The notes beneath the pieces are model-generated. The model saw only the letters and a list, made by a program, of their open reading frames with translations. It was not told the DNA's origin and ran no database searches. The translations under genes and the position numbers were made by a program. Positions 1 through 12,000 of a DNA stretch of 64,000 nucleotides are shown here, one piece after another. Every line of letters starts with the position of its first letter. The first letter of the stretch is position 1. This DNA comes from Limonium bicolor (taxonomy: Eukaryota > Streptophyta > Magnoliopsida > Caryophyllales > Plumbaginaceae). The stretch lies in assembly GCA_023374045.1 (NCBI GenBank), contig CM041780.1, positions 29,630,337-29,694,336 on the forward strand, given 5' to 3'.

Positions 1-594
1 CTGGTCCGAAGACAAAGGCTCATGCATCCTCAGCTTCATGGGTGAGACTCAGTAAAAAGGAAATCCTTTTTACGAGGTCACATGAGGAATAATTCCTTTA
101 ATTGAAAATACAATCAACTCCAATTCCGTTTTATCCTAATGCCTTTATCCTTAGCGTGATTTAATTGTGACCACTTGTAGGGAGTTTTGGAAATCGTCCG
201 ACCCTGATGTGATCAGCATCAGTGTTGAACTATCCTTCCACCCCAATTTGTGTTTGGTTTCCCTTGATCCCTAGAAAATCAAGTTCCACCTCCCATGTCA
301 TTTTCAAACATCAGATAATTCACTCATTTCCAATTTTCTATCTTTTTAGTCTTTCTAGTCATAATCAATACATCTCCAAGGTGTGGACTCAGTCCATCAA
401 TCATTCTCAGTTCATCTCTTAGTAATTACCTCAGGACTCTAATTCCTACTAAGTTCTATATTAGTCTCATACCAATTCTCACCATCTTATACCTTATAGC
501 ATTACTATTTCCTACCTCACACTCATATCGAATAATATCTCATAGTGTTATCTTATTCTTATCTCACACATACTTTCATATCAACTCATATCTC
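1..594. other. Unassigned AT-rich sequence at left edge
   Basis: No recognisable coding region, LTR terminus or RNA gene is visible. The short reading frame near 222-422 has no familiar motif and low-complexity composition. Given the surroundings, this is probably the internal or flanking part of another transposable element, but I cannot assign it. Confidence 0.4.
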
Positions 595-1608
595 TGAAAT
601 ACTCCAAACCTAGATTTGGTGTTTAGATTATAAACTAAGATGTAAGAAGGCTAAATAATGCCTTAGAAACACTAAGAAACAATTTAAACCAAAGGAAACA
701 CAAGGAAACACCATAAGAGAAATTTAGGTAAAAATGTGCTCTAAGATTTGGTGTTTAGGAAACCTTGGTAGACAATTAAACCAAACAAAACACAAACAAA
801 TACCTTAAAGTCAATATGGGCAAAAATGTGCTATAAGCTTAGGATAAATTTGTATAAGACCTAAAGGTCAAATCTATACCTTAATTATATGTTAATGAAC
901 ATATAAAATCAATTACTAAAGAAAACCAAGCTTGAAAACAAGTTAAAACACAAAATGTGCTTTAAGGAGCCTTAAAGCACATTTTTGAAAAATTGTCTTG
1001 TAAATGAGTTTTGAATGGCTAAATGTCCATCATTACTCTTTAATTAACATGTGTACTACTTAGTATCACATGAGGAAGTCTAAATCAATGGGAAATCAAA
1101 AATTTCACAAATATGTGCACTAATTATGAATAGTAACCAAATAGTGCCTAGTTAGATCTTTAGTCAAGTAAGTTTAATTAATTGGTCAAACAAGACCATG
1201 ACTAGCCAAAATATAAAAGGGGGGCCGGTTTTTCCTAAGGGAATGAGTCACCACTTGAGATAGTCACATTATAAAAGAAGAGGGAAAGTACAAGGTTACT
1301 ATTTGCTTTTTAAAGAAACAAAATATCTCTTTTAGCTTCCCTCTCTCCTCTTTTCTTCATTTCTTCTTTATCTCACCGATTTTGGCTGCTCCTCTCTTCT
1401 TCCTTTACGTAAAGCTCAGCCTCCATGCTATCTCCATCTTCCTTTGACCATTACTCACTCATTTTAGCTCCAAAATCAAAACCAAGCACATATATCTCTT
1501 AGTTAGCTCAAGCTCCTTCTTTCTATCTTTCCAAAACTTCAAAAGCTTCATTTTGGTGCCAAGGGAAACCGCCATTAAAGGGGGAAAAATAAGCTTGGAG
1601 GGTGCAAT
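595..1608 (+). mobile_element. Element J: 5' part of a family-1 LTR
   Basis: The segment opens with TGAAATACTCCAAACC, like the LTR starts of D (46440) and E (48982). It then follows them through shared blocks, including the stretch around 955-1110 that also appears at 46690-46850 and 49230-49400. It is plus-oriented, and about 1.0 kb of an expected 4 kb LTR is visible. It ends abruptly at 1608, where the family-2 LTR I begins; the candidate target duplication there is GCAAT (1604-1608), whose partner is not in the window. It is diverged from the other copies and is the outermost, oldest layer of the nest. Confidence 0.8.
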
Positions 1609-2739
1609 TGTAACGCCCCTACTTAATGAAAATGCAGCAGAAAATAAAATACTAAGGCGATTACAGATCATCGGGTTCCAAACACCCGGCACCAAACCTC
1701 ACCAATTACAACCTATAAGATTATAAATGCTACAGTCTGAACTCGAGAAAACATAACATAAACCTAACGATAGAAAAATACGCCAACACTCCACATATCC
1801 TAATTCCCATCCCAATCACTCATACTCTTCGTGGCCACCTGTATAACAGTCCGTACCTGCAAGATGAAACCAAGCAGCCCACCCCGGGAGGGGTGACTCA
1901 GTTCCCTGGAATGGAACTGGTACAACTCTCTAAAACAAAAGTTTAAATACATAACTCTTAAAATGAACAATAACTTGAAGCCAAACGCTTAAAACAAAAA
2001 CAGAAGAACAAGGCACATCCAAATCACTAAGTCAAAGGTAACAAGTCAAGGATAAGGATAAATAACAAGGAAGTAAAGTTAGTCAATTAAAAGAAACCAC
2101 ATCATAAGTCAGTGAACATCCATTGCTTGTGTTAGATTCAGTTCCAATTAGGAGTAGAAAGACCCAAGAAGTCACAAGGACTAGGAATGGAAGAAGAGAT
2201 CCAAGAACCATATCTCAAGAGTGGAATAAAACCAATTGGGAGAGATGGCCCCCACCGCCGGTCAATTGTCACAAGGACGAGGTAAACAGACCTCCGCTGT
2301 CAGTTGTCCATATGGATGAGGTATAGTAGACCTCCGCTGCCACCGACCCGTTCTCAGTCATCGGTGAAAAGTGTGTGCACCACTTAATAGAAAGAATCCA
2401 TACTCAATACCAAGATTGACATTTTCCCATATTCCCACTAGATTATTAACCGCACAAGTGCAATACCAAAACACTCAGTCCTACAGAGTGCAGAGGCGTA
2501 AACCCTCAGCAGTCAATATCGAACGAGACAACCAGATAGAAGAACCAATGATCGTGTAAGTTATACATTCAAGGCTCAGTTAGTCACATCAAGTTGAGTT
2601 AGTCACACAAATAGTTTCCTTTGAAATCCATTCAAGCTCAATTAGCGTTTCTCAAAACATTCCATAATGTTCGTTAGCAAGAGTATCTGAGTACGAGAAA
2701 TCGTACCCGGTAGGAGCAGTAGCAGTAACCAACTTGAAA

Positions 2740-3320
2740 GTGCAAACTTCCACTAACAACCTATAATTAAAGCGTTCCAAGTACTGATTAGCTAATCAAC
2801 TCATAAAGCTAAACGTCTTTTATTCTTACTGGTTTATAGTTTCTAATTTACAATTACTCTCTCATAAGGATCTGAGCTAGATCTTGTTAATTAAATCTTT
2901 CATTAGGCCCATTTCATTTAAATCAGGAAAGATTTAGAGTTTATCTTGAGAGTGGCCCAAACTCTTGTTGAATTGTTTAAGTGGGCTTTGGAGTTCATGG
3001 ACTTGGGCCCAGTAGGATAGCCCAAGTCCGCGTAACGTTTTCGTTGATTGATTAAATTTCCTAAAAAAAGATTCTGCGAGGTTTCGAACGTGAACCCTCG
3101 ATTTAGTTCCAGGTTTGACTTGACCATCTACGCCATTGAATTTGTATGTCTTAAGTGTACATTTAATTTTATTTCAATTACTTACTCTTAATCATAGGTT
3201 TAGCTTAATTAAACTCTTAAGTTACAATTGACTAATTTATATTAATACTGATTGAAGTCCTAAAGTTTAATATATATACATTTCCCTCCTAACAATCCAC
3301 CTAGATGTCACATTAACATT
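2740..3320. repeat. Segment in I not shared with other family-2 LTRs
   Basis: Between the two matching parts of I lies about 0.6 kb I could not align to H, C or F. It holds GGCCCA-rich words near 2905-3025 and, near 3080-3100, a stretch around GGTTTCGAACG that loosely recalls an RNA polymerase III B box. It could be an older small insertion or simply diverged LTR. I see no gene. Confidence 0.35.
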
Positions 3321-3521
3321 TAATATTTTAATTGCTACGTATGAATTTTACTCTAATATTTTCCTCTTATTATGTTTTCTATAAGGTATGTTATTCCTTT
3401 TGTTTATTGTTAATGTATTTATATATGTATATATATGTATTAGGATTTATTCAAGACATTCTTTGTGTAGTCTTATTGTATTTAATTATCTCCATTAACT
3501 TTTACACATATCCACATCCAA

Positions 3522-3526
3522 TATAT
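3522..3526. repeat. Candidate target-site duplication of element A (tatat)
   Basis: Five bases immediately left of the TG of A's 3' LTR. The partner copy would lie beyond the right edge, so this is unconfirmed. Confidence 0.35.
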
Positions 3527-4997
3527 TGTAACACCCCTACCGTTAATCCTATGCTTACCGTCCAATCATCCCATAATTCAGAGTTACTTGCAGCGGAAAT
3601 ACTACCTACTACGGCGGGTGATACAACGCCGCTAACCGCCCATACGGCTAGCAAGGCTATTACTACTTACAGTGACGGTCTGATGAACATAGTATACCGA
3701 GCCACTACCTTAATGCATACCGAATACAAAATAACATTCTTACATTCTGGGATCACCGAGTATTTAAAGTATATTCAATTACATTCCCATTTCCAACCTA
3801 CCAAAAGAATGAGTTTAATCACATACTCATCTATACCAAAGCTCCATTCTATCCATGTCCAAAAGGGTGTACCCCATGGTACACCGGCTAACAAAACTCA
3901 CAGCCGTGTACTACTTAGTACACCATTCTCAAATTCATTGTTTACAGACAAAAAGAAATCAAGGACTAGCTACATCTCTTCATGGCCTTCATCCTTCTCG
4001 AGTACCTGCGTGTAGTAAAAATGGTGCCCCAAGGGGCTCAGCAAACGCTACGTATAAACTCCGCATATACCGCGTGCTAGCTAGGGCACGCCGACTATTT
4101 GACGTCCATTAAGCATGCGATTCATTAATTTCATACATACATGCTTCACATACAACATACATGCATTTACAATACATTATACAATTCAGGGCATCAATAC
4201 AATAGTGCATACAATACTTACCTTCATATTGTTAGCCAAATTACGCATCCGGGTTAATCGGAATGCTATTTACTCTTTTACTCATTGCACAATACTTACA
4301 CATTCCCTTTCATACCTTACTTGCTTACTTTTCCATACTCATTTCTTTGCTCTTACTTACTTACTCTTACTTACTTACTCATACTCATGTTAAGCCGGTA
4401 TGGCCTCTGTGCAGGGACTACACCGTCCCACCACCAGGCTTTGGGTGACTCACCAATCCAGGATGCTACCCATTTAAGGGGTTTGGGCCGTGGACCAGTT
4501 TAAGAGTCAAGAATCGGAACCAGCCTCTTGTGTCTCCTCATCTTCACGCGTGGCCGAAACTATATCGGACTTCTACTCATTCTAATTTATTTACCAATTT
4601 AAGTTAGATTGGTTAGCTTGTTAGGAATAAGTTAGAAGTCCAAGCACAATCAACATTCGGTCACAGTACAGTATACCATGCATACACACATTCATTATCA
4701 TCCAAACATTTCATGAATTATACAAACTGAGATTTAAGAAAATATTCACAACATACAGCACTATTATTAAACTGACTATTATTAATCTTAACTCAACTAC
4801 TTTTGTGTTTACTAATCCATACTTACTAAGTCTTTACATTCCTTACACTTATATTTCGTTTTACTTACTTTCCATTACTTGTCCATGGTTTACATACATA
4901 TATATATACATATGTATAGATGGGTATACATATATATATATACATATATATATATACTAGTTATAAGCTTACAGTTTTTTTTTTGTAAGTATTGGGC

Positions 4998-5325
4998 CGT
5001 CCGACCCAAGCCCTGGGTCGGACCATTCCAGTAGAGTTCGTCCTCTGAAATTTACCCTGTCCGACCCCGCACTATTCCGTCCGACCCATACCCTCTGGGT
5101 CGAACCGTTCCAGAAGGTTTCGGTCCCGTTTCCCTGCTCCGTCCGACCCACTGTCTGACCCAGACTCTGGGTCAGACGAAGTCAGAAACTTCGACCCTTA
5201 TAATTTTTGCCTGTCCGACCCACGTCCGATCCACGGTACTGGGTCGGACCATTCCAGAAAGATTGATTTTCGTTTCTTAAGCCCCGTCCGACCCACGTCC
5301 GACTCACCGTCTGGGTTGGACGAAG
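4998..5325. repeat. Palindromic tandem array in the A LTR (GTCCGACCCA type)
   Basis: Irregular repeats of a unit pairing CCGACCCA with TGGGTCGG, separated by short spacers such as CCATTCCAGAAA. A T-run lies just to the left (4975-4984). The array holds the same place in the LTR as the arrays in B, D and E. Confidence 0.85.
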
Positions 5326-6735
5326 TCAGAACCTTGCTACGGATTTTATTTTTCTTTCCCAATTTCACCCATTGCTTCCTCAATCTTCCTACATACATCC
5401 TAACATGTTTTAGTACAATTTAAACACTCTAAATCATGCTAATTCATTACACAATTCTATACTAACTTACACACCCAATTTTCCTAAGTTTCTACTCAAC
5501 ACTCACATTACTTTCTCCCTTAATGCAATTTGCTACAGATTTTAATACTAACACTCTCCATCTACAACTCCCTCTTCTAATGTCATTTCTAACACTCCTA
5601 ATGCATCTAGAATACATTATCTATCTCTCTCAACTTACCCTCTATCTCTCTCAAACAAAATCTGTTACAACACATATTAATCACCTAGTTTCTAATTCGC
5701 TAAGTGTTTTATTCCTACGTAAATTTTGCCATAGTCTCCCCTATATTTTTACATTCTCACCACTTATTCTAGTTCACAATTCAACACTTTTTTCACCTGT
5801 TTCAATAGACATCAATATACAAGCTTTCATACACAATTTCCAAACACTAAACACTACTAAAAATTCCTGCACATATCATTCAATTCCCAATCTGTTTGTG
5901 ACAGTTTTTAAAATGTCTTTAAAGGTTTTAAAAGCTTATTTCCTCCTACACATTACACTACTACTATACTAACATTTTACAATACCCATTTTCATTTCTA
6001 AAAATCTGTTACATAACCATTTACAAAGCTATACCAAGATGAGCTTAATTACCTTGTTTCCTTCTTCTAGACTTTCTTTTCTTCTTCTTGCTTCTTTCTC
6101 CTTCCTTCCTTCTCTCTCTCTACCAGTTATACTCTTAACAAATCTAGCATTACCACCCATACATATACACCGTTTCAATACTAAAACTAACCTTAAACAT
6201 TATTTAAACTTTAATGTAAATTTCTAGGGTTTAGGAATTTCATTACCTTGCAAAGGTGCAAATGAAGCTTGGAGTGGTTCACGAACAAGATTTCCAACTC
6301 CTTCCACAAGCCAAAATCTGCTAGGGTACAAGGAACAACAAGAGCTTAGTTTCTAAATTTCGTTTTGCCCACAAGGGCTAGAAAAAGATGGAGTTTCAAG
6401 AAGATTTTTACCTTAAAAGAACAAGGAGGAGAAGATGGTGCTAATGGTAGTCTTGAAGCTCCAAATGGGACATACCCATGAAAACGAAAATGTTGGTTTT
6501 TGAATTTTGGAAGGATGGAAATGTAGCTCTTGATGAGAGGATTCCAATGGTATACTTTTTATAATTTTTGGAAGGGATTAAAGGTGGTTACAAGAGGAGA
6601 GAAGTTGAGTTTGTGTGGGGGTTTCTCATTTCTCCATGGAAATCGCTGGAGGAGGAAGAAGAAGAGAAAAGAGAGAGTGGGGGTGAGTGTGTTCACGTGA
6701 GAGAAGAGAATGGGGTAGGAGAGAGAGAGTGAGTG

Positions 6736-6754
6736 CGGGGGGGGGGGGGGGGGT
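6736..6754. repeat. Poly-G run
   Basis: An uninterrupted G run of about 18 bases inside the A LTR. Length in such runs is unreliable in assemblies. A short CA dinucleotide repeat follows near 6842-6859. Confidence 0.9.
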
Positions 6755-7227
6755 TACTTTTATGTTTTTAATTTGTTTGTCTTTTGCAAATGAAAAGAAT
6801 TAATGGAGTGTGTGAGAGAGAGGGGGGCCATCGGCTGGAACTACACACACACACACACAACTTCACTTTTTATTTTAAAAGTGGACACATAAGTTTTGGT
6901 TATGTATGTTTCTACCCCACAACTTCCCGTTTTTGACAGTTTTTACTAATCTCTCGTTTTATTGATTGTATTGGTCCTAAAGCTTCACTACTATTTATTA
7001 ATGATTATTTAGTTGACCAAAACTGTTACGAGTCTATTTAACCCGCTTAAAGACACGTTTTCCCGGTTACCTCGAAAAACGCGCTTTAAGGTTCGTTAGT
7101 GATTTTAATCCGTTTTAAGGATCCGTTTTCTTCGGGATTTGTTCCCTCATGATTATTTATACTTAATTAAGCTTCTAAATTATTCATTAGCCTAATTAAT
7201 CACTATTTTTAATTACGGGGTATTTCA

Positions 7228-7250
7228 ATCTACCCCCCTTAAGAAACTTT
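7228..7250 (-). promoter_or_regulatory. Polypurine tract of element A
   Basis: On the minus strand this reads TTAAGGGGGGTAGAT and directly abuts the 3' LTR. It is preceded by an AACTTTGAGG-type motif common in plant Ty3 elements. It would prime plus-strand DNA synthesis. Confidence 0.85.
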
Positions 7251-7669
7251 GCCCTCAAAGTTGCTCAAGGTTAATGGTTTAGGTAATTCTACTCATTAGG
7301 CAAACCAATTGCACTAATGTGTCTTACTACACCTATGAGGTGTTTACTTCCTTTCCACATTGCAAGCATACACTTCAAGCATCATACACAATTCGCATAC
7401 ACAATCCACATTTTCCATTCATACCATTCCACCATACACATTGCAATTCACGATACACATTACACCAACATCACACATTGTACATACACATCCATACACA
7501 CACATTACACATACATACACATACGTTCCGCACTACATGTGCCATACAAAACCTATTACAATACCTACACACTATGCAATGCTTACCCCGAAGCAATGCA
7601 AAAGCAAAAGGGCTCTACCCCCCTTAAAAGGGGTACGACCCGTACCCGTATTGCTAAATACTAGACTAT
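7251..7669. other. Non-coding spacer between pol stop and polypurine tract of A
   Basis: About 0.4 kb rich in CA/TA words. A second purine tract with the same core as the polypurine tract lies at about 7611-7648. The overlapping plus-strand reading frames here are low complexity and I do not regard them as genes. Confidence 0.7.
7611..7648 (-). promoter_or_regulatory. Second polypurine-like tract, just after pol of A
   Basis: On the minus strand it contains TTTTAAGGGGGGTAGAG, nearly the same core as the true polypurine tract about 380 bases downstream. The same arrangement recurs in B (30516-30555), and a related tract is kept in C (25481-25493). It may be an internal plus-strand priming site, or the relic of a duplication. 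Confidence 0.6.
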
Positions 7670-9078
7670 CTAGTCTATGAACAGCTGTGGGTACTTAGCC
7701 TTCATGGCATCTTCCAACTCCCATGTCGCTTCTTCGACATCATGGTTTGACCATAGGACCTTCACCATTCGTATAGACTTATGGCGAGTGTCTCTGGTCT
7801 TCCTATCCAGGATTCTCACTGGGGTTTCAACATATCGCATAGTCGGCTCGATGGATAATCTTTCGGGCTCTAAGACATGCGAAGGATCAGTAATGTACTT
7901 CTTGAGTTGTGACACATGAAATACATCATGCACACGCCCCAAGTCCTCCAGTAGTGCTAACTTGTAGGCTACGGATCCAACTCTTTCGGTAATAGTGTAC
8001 GGCCCTACAAACTTTGGGCTCAGCTTGCCCTTCTGGCCAAAACGGAAGACACCCTTCATAGGTGAGACTCGCAAGAACACTTGGTCGCCCACGGTGAACT
8101 CGAGGTCGCGTCGTCTCACATCCGCATAGGATTTCTGTCTATCTTGGGCTGCCTTCATATTAGCTCGAATCTGCTGAACTTCAGCTTGCACTTGCTCAAG
8201 ATACTCCGGTCCTATAATGACCGCTTCACTTGACTCATCCCAACACAAGGGTGTACGGCAAGGTCTACCGTATAGAGCTTGGAAAGGCGACATCTTAATC
8301 GAGGCGTGATAACTATTATTGTATGAAAATTCGATAAGATGAAGCTTGTCTAACCAACTCCCCTGAAAGTCCAAGGCACATGCCCGAAGTATGTCCTCCA
8401 GTGTCTGGATGGTCCTTTCTGTCTGACCGTCGGTCTGAGGATGGAAGGCGGTACTCAACTTCAATTCTGTACCCAATGCTTCCCTTGTAGCTCTCCAGTA
8501 TCTCGAAAGAAATCTGGTGTCGCGGTCAGATACTATTGTTTTCGGGACTCCGTGATGTCTGATAATCTCCTTGTCGAACAACTCAGCTAGCCTTACTACC
8601 TTCCAGGTGTCCTTCATCGGTATGAATCTGGCAACCTTGGTAAGGCGATCGACTACACCCCAGATCATGTTGAGTCCTCCCCTGGCAGGTGAGAGTCCTA
8701 CAACAAAATCCATGGAGATATCATGAAATTTCCACTCCGGAACTGGCATCGATTGTACCATTCCGCCCGGTCTACGATGTTCAAATTTCACCTTCTGGCA
8801 TGTTAAGCATCTTAATACAAATTCGGTCACATCCGACTTCATTCCAGACCACCAGAAGTACCTCTTCATGTCTTTGTACATCTTGGAGGCTCCCGGATGG
8901 ACTGACAATGTGGAACAGTGCGACTCTCGCAGGATGCGATCCCTTAGCTCAGCATTGCTTCGGGGGACGCATAGCTTGCCATTCAACCGAATCAGACCAT
9001 CTTCATGTAGCTTGAAGTCATACTTCTTCTTCTCAAATGTACCATATGTGATCTTCTTTCTGATTTCGGTTAGGTAAG
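7670..9078 (-). CDS. pol: Integrase and chromodomain of element A (3' part of pol)
   Basis: Catalyses insertion of retrotransposon cDNA into chromatin. Counting from an internal Met at 8986, 438 residues are open to the natural stop. HHCC zinc finger: H23, H30, C60, C63. Catalytic triad: D93 (SMDFVVGL), D154 (IVSDRD) and E190 (QTDGQTER), with exactly 35 residues between the last two. A GPY-like segment (FVGPYTITERVGS) follows, then a chromodomain at about 385-435 (KVLWSNHDVEEATWELED) that in this clade directs insertion to heterochromatin. The frame stays open upstream to 9078, where solo LTR H interrupts it, and resumes at 14426. No lesion is visible within this half, but it is severed from the rest of pol. 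Confidence 0.95.
9074..9078. repeat. Target-site duplication of H, left copy (gtaag)
   Basis: GTAAG directly precedes the TG of H and is repeated at 14421-14425 after its CA. Confidence 0.95.
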
Positions 9079-12000
9079 TGAAATACCCCTAAATTAATTT
9101 AAATTAATTTAGGGGATTTCTTTTATTAAACCATAAATAATACTATTAATATTAAATTATGATATGGAATTATGAATATTAAATTATTATATGGAATTAT
9201 GAAATTTATTTAGGGGTTTTCTCCTATTTAACCCTAATTATTATACATTATTATATAGTATTATGAATTTAATAATAAGATTTATAAGTCAATAAATCTT
9301 GGGAAAATTTCTAAACACTCCAAAATATTATAAAGATTTTAGGAAGTGTTGGAACATTGTTTTGAAACATAAAAGTCAATATAAAATTCTAGAAACCTTA
9401 AAGCTTATTAAGCCTTGCTAGAGTTGACTTTTTGAGAATGGTCAAACCAGGCCATGAAACCTATACCAATAAATAGGTTATGAAAAACCATGAAGATCGA
9501 TAAAAAGAACGTTAAAAACGGAATATCCTAGCCAAAGTTATGATAGATTGAAGTTTAGAGCCAAAATTTTGAGAAATGCTGACGTGTCAGTCAGCCAGGC
9601 AGTACCACTGAACAGTCCCAGTTTTCGACAGTTTTGGCATGTCGAGGGTCGAATTTGAGACGCCTATATCTCCTGCTCTACTCCACCATTTGGTATGCCG
9701 TCTGTTTCATTCTCTTCTCCTTAATCTCACCTTTCCAACCATTACTCACACATCATCTAACTCCTTCTACAATGACCGGAAAATTGATCCAAAGTTGGCT
9801 CCTCGCGATTGCGTAACCCAGAATTCCAGTTTTTCCTGAAATCGGGTAAACTTCGTCACGCCCTAACTTCTTCATTTCTCATCCAAATTTCGTGTTCTTT
9901 AGCTTGTTTTGAAGATCTCTAATCCCTCTATAACTTTCATGTTGATGGCCAAGGCTGATTCGCACTGGTTTGGGAGATAAATCTGTCTAAAGTTGCCTAC
10001 TCGATCACGGTGGAAAATCTGCCCAGTTCATCCCGAAACCAACTAGGTAAACACCGATCTTGTGAGATCTGTAACTTTCTCCCTACTTCATCAAATTCAA
10101 TGATTCTTCCACTAACATCTAGAGTTACATGTCTAGTTTGGATTGTGATAGGTTCCAAGAATCAAATCTCTCTCAGTTGGTGCGAGTTGATTCGGGAAGG
10201 AGCATACCTGAACCGCACATAAAATATCGATTTCCAGATTTCTCGATTTGGATTCACCCCGTTAATGCAATTCCGGTGAGTTTCCGATCAAATTTCTCCG
10301 TGGTTTCCATTCGAAATCTCATCATCGATCAAACCCACATACCAATTTAGTCTATTATGCATTACAGTAGGAGAATTTGTCGAAATTGAATTCGAACTCA
10401 AACCGTGAACCCTAACTTCGAACCCAGATTCGAAACTGCTCGATTCTGCATGATAATTGGGGAAATAGGTACCATTAGAACCGGAATTTGATTACGAGTT
10501 GATAGAAACAAGAATCACTCGATTTCGTTCTGTAGATTAGGAGAAAATCGGGATTTAGTACTCGAATGGGTTATTGAGTTCGATGATGAACTAGAGACAC
10601 AGGGACCGTCCGATCGCAGTTTAAAGGAACGGACGGCCCAGATTAGATCGTGGGAATATAAGAGTATATTAAGTTTTATAAATTCCAGTAAATAGTCTTA
10701 ACTTGTTGGGTTAATTTAAATATCTTCCCGAATGTATTTTGACTTGAAATTTTGACCATAGATTCCTTATTTAATCTAGTTTATTTTGATGTAAATTAAT
10801 ATGGGTTTTGAGTTTTTAAACATAAGTTATGATTTTTGCAATTTACGAGTATTATGGAATTATTTGGATAATTTAAAAAGATATTTTTATGAAATAAAAA
10901 TTTTATAATATGTCTAAAATGTTATAGTTACTATATACTTAATTTGGGAATTTTTGGACAAGGGGAAATAGGTTTAAAAATTGTAATGCTAAGGTTTTTC
11001 ATAAGTTATCTTATAATATAAGGTTTTTAATGTAACAAAAAATTAAGGTATAGTTGATTAATGAACTTTATAGGTTGGGGAAAATATAATAAGACTAAAA
11101 TAACATTTAATACAGAATGTTAATAAATATTTTTGGGTATAAACTTTTAAGTGAAGTAAATATATATATGGATGTACGTATATATAAACGAAATAAAATA
11201 GTAACTTAGGTTAAATCAAGGAACTAAATTAATCTACCTTTATATTAATTATATAATATGGTAGTTAATATACTTAATTGAAACTAATGAAAATACTTTA
11301 TTTTATAAACCATGTATTAGATGTAGCTATGTGTAAAAGTTAGTATAAATAATTAAGTGCAATAAAACTACACAAGGAATGTCTTGAATAAATCCTAATA
11401 TAGATACACATAGAAAAACTACATAAATAAAAGAAATAAAATGCCTTATAGAAAATATAATATGAAGGAATTAATGAGATAAACTAAACCTCTACATAAT
11501 ACTAATAAAAGAATATTATATGAGGCGGTATTAAATTATGATTATTAAACTTAAGGAGTTATCTTTGAATTTCTAGGATTTATATAAACCGTATTAAAAT
11601 ACATGTATAGTATTAGTCAACGACCATAATGTAAGTCTATAATTGGGTTAAGTAATTAATAAGTTAAAACTTAGGAAAAATTGTGATTAGATTACATAAA
11701 ATGTTACACAAATAGATCTTATTCTATAATTAATGATAAATAAATGTAATACTTTTACATCTAAATGTTCTTAATATATAAACAATAATAAAGTAAATAA
11801 AACACTTTTACATATGAATGAGAGGTGGATTAGTAAGTCTAGATTTAATCATTTCTTAACATTTAAGGTATTGAAATATAACTTAATGTTTTAAGATAAA
11901 ATCATTAGAAGGATTATGATATAAAACTACATTAAACTATGATTTGGAAATTTATCTAAATAATAATCCTTAAGTTTCATGGCATTAGATAAGCCATATG

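Larger units (their letters stand above)
1609..3526 (-). mobile_element. Element I: part of a family-2 LTR, reverse orientation
   Basis: Starts with TGTAACGCCCC, the reverse complement of the family-2 LTR end. The following 1.1 kb matches, in reverse, the last part of H (about 13300-14420) and of the C LTRs. The right part (about 3320-3526) matches the reverse of H near 11300-11450, so roughly 1.8 kb present in H is missing or replaced here. The LTR is cut at 3527 by element A. Its remaining end lies beyond the window. Confidence 0.8.
3527..7227 (-). repeat. 3' LTR of element A (3.7 kb)
   Basis: Bounded by TGTAACACCCC on the left and GGGGTATTTCA on the right, so TG...CA in both orientations. 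It is followed directly by a polypurine tract, which fixes it as the 3' LTR of a minus-strand element. It contains a palindromic array (about 4998-5325), a poly-G run and a CA repeat. Short reading frames here show no family signature. Confidence 0.9.

Noticed and set aside
3080..3100. tRNA gene or SINE from a B-box-like word
   Set aside because: No matching A box at the right distance, no cloverleaf and no A-tail could be made out.
3332..4015. Long plus-strand reading frame at the I/A junction
   Set aside because: It runs across the border of two LTRs, has low-complexity composition and no family motif.
6736..6754. G-quadruplex regulatory element
   Set aside because: A single homopolymer run in one LTR, absent from the other family-1 LTRs; its length is also doubtful.
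7317..7680. Three overlapping plus-strand reading frames
   Set aside because: They lie in CA-rich spacer between pol stop and polypurine tract; all look like chance frames.
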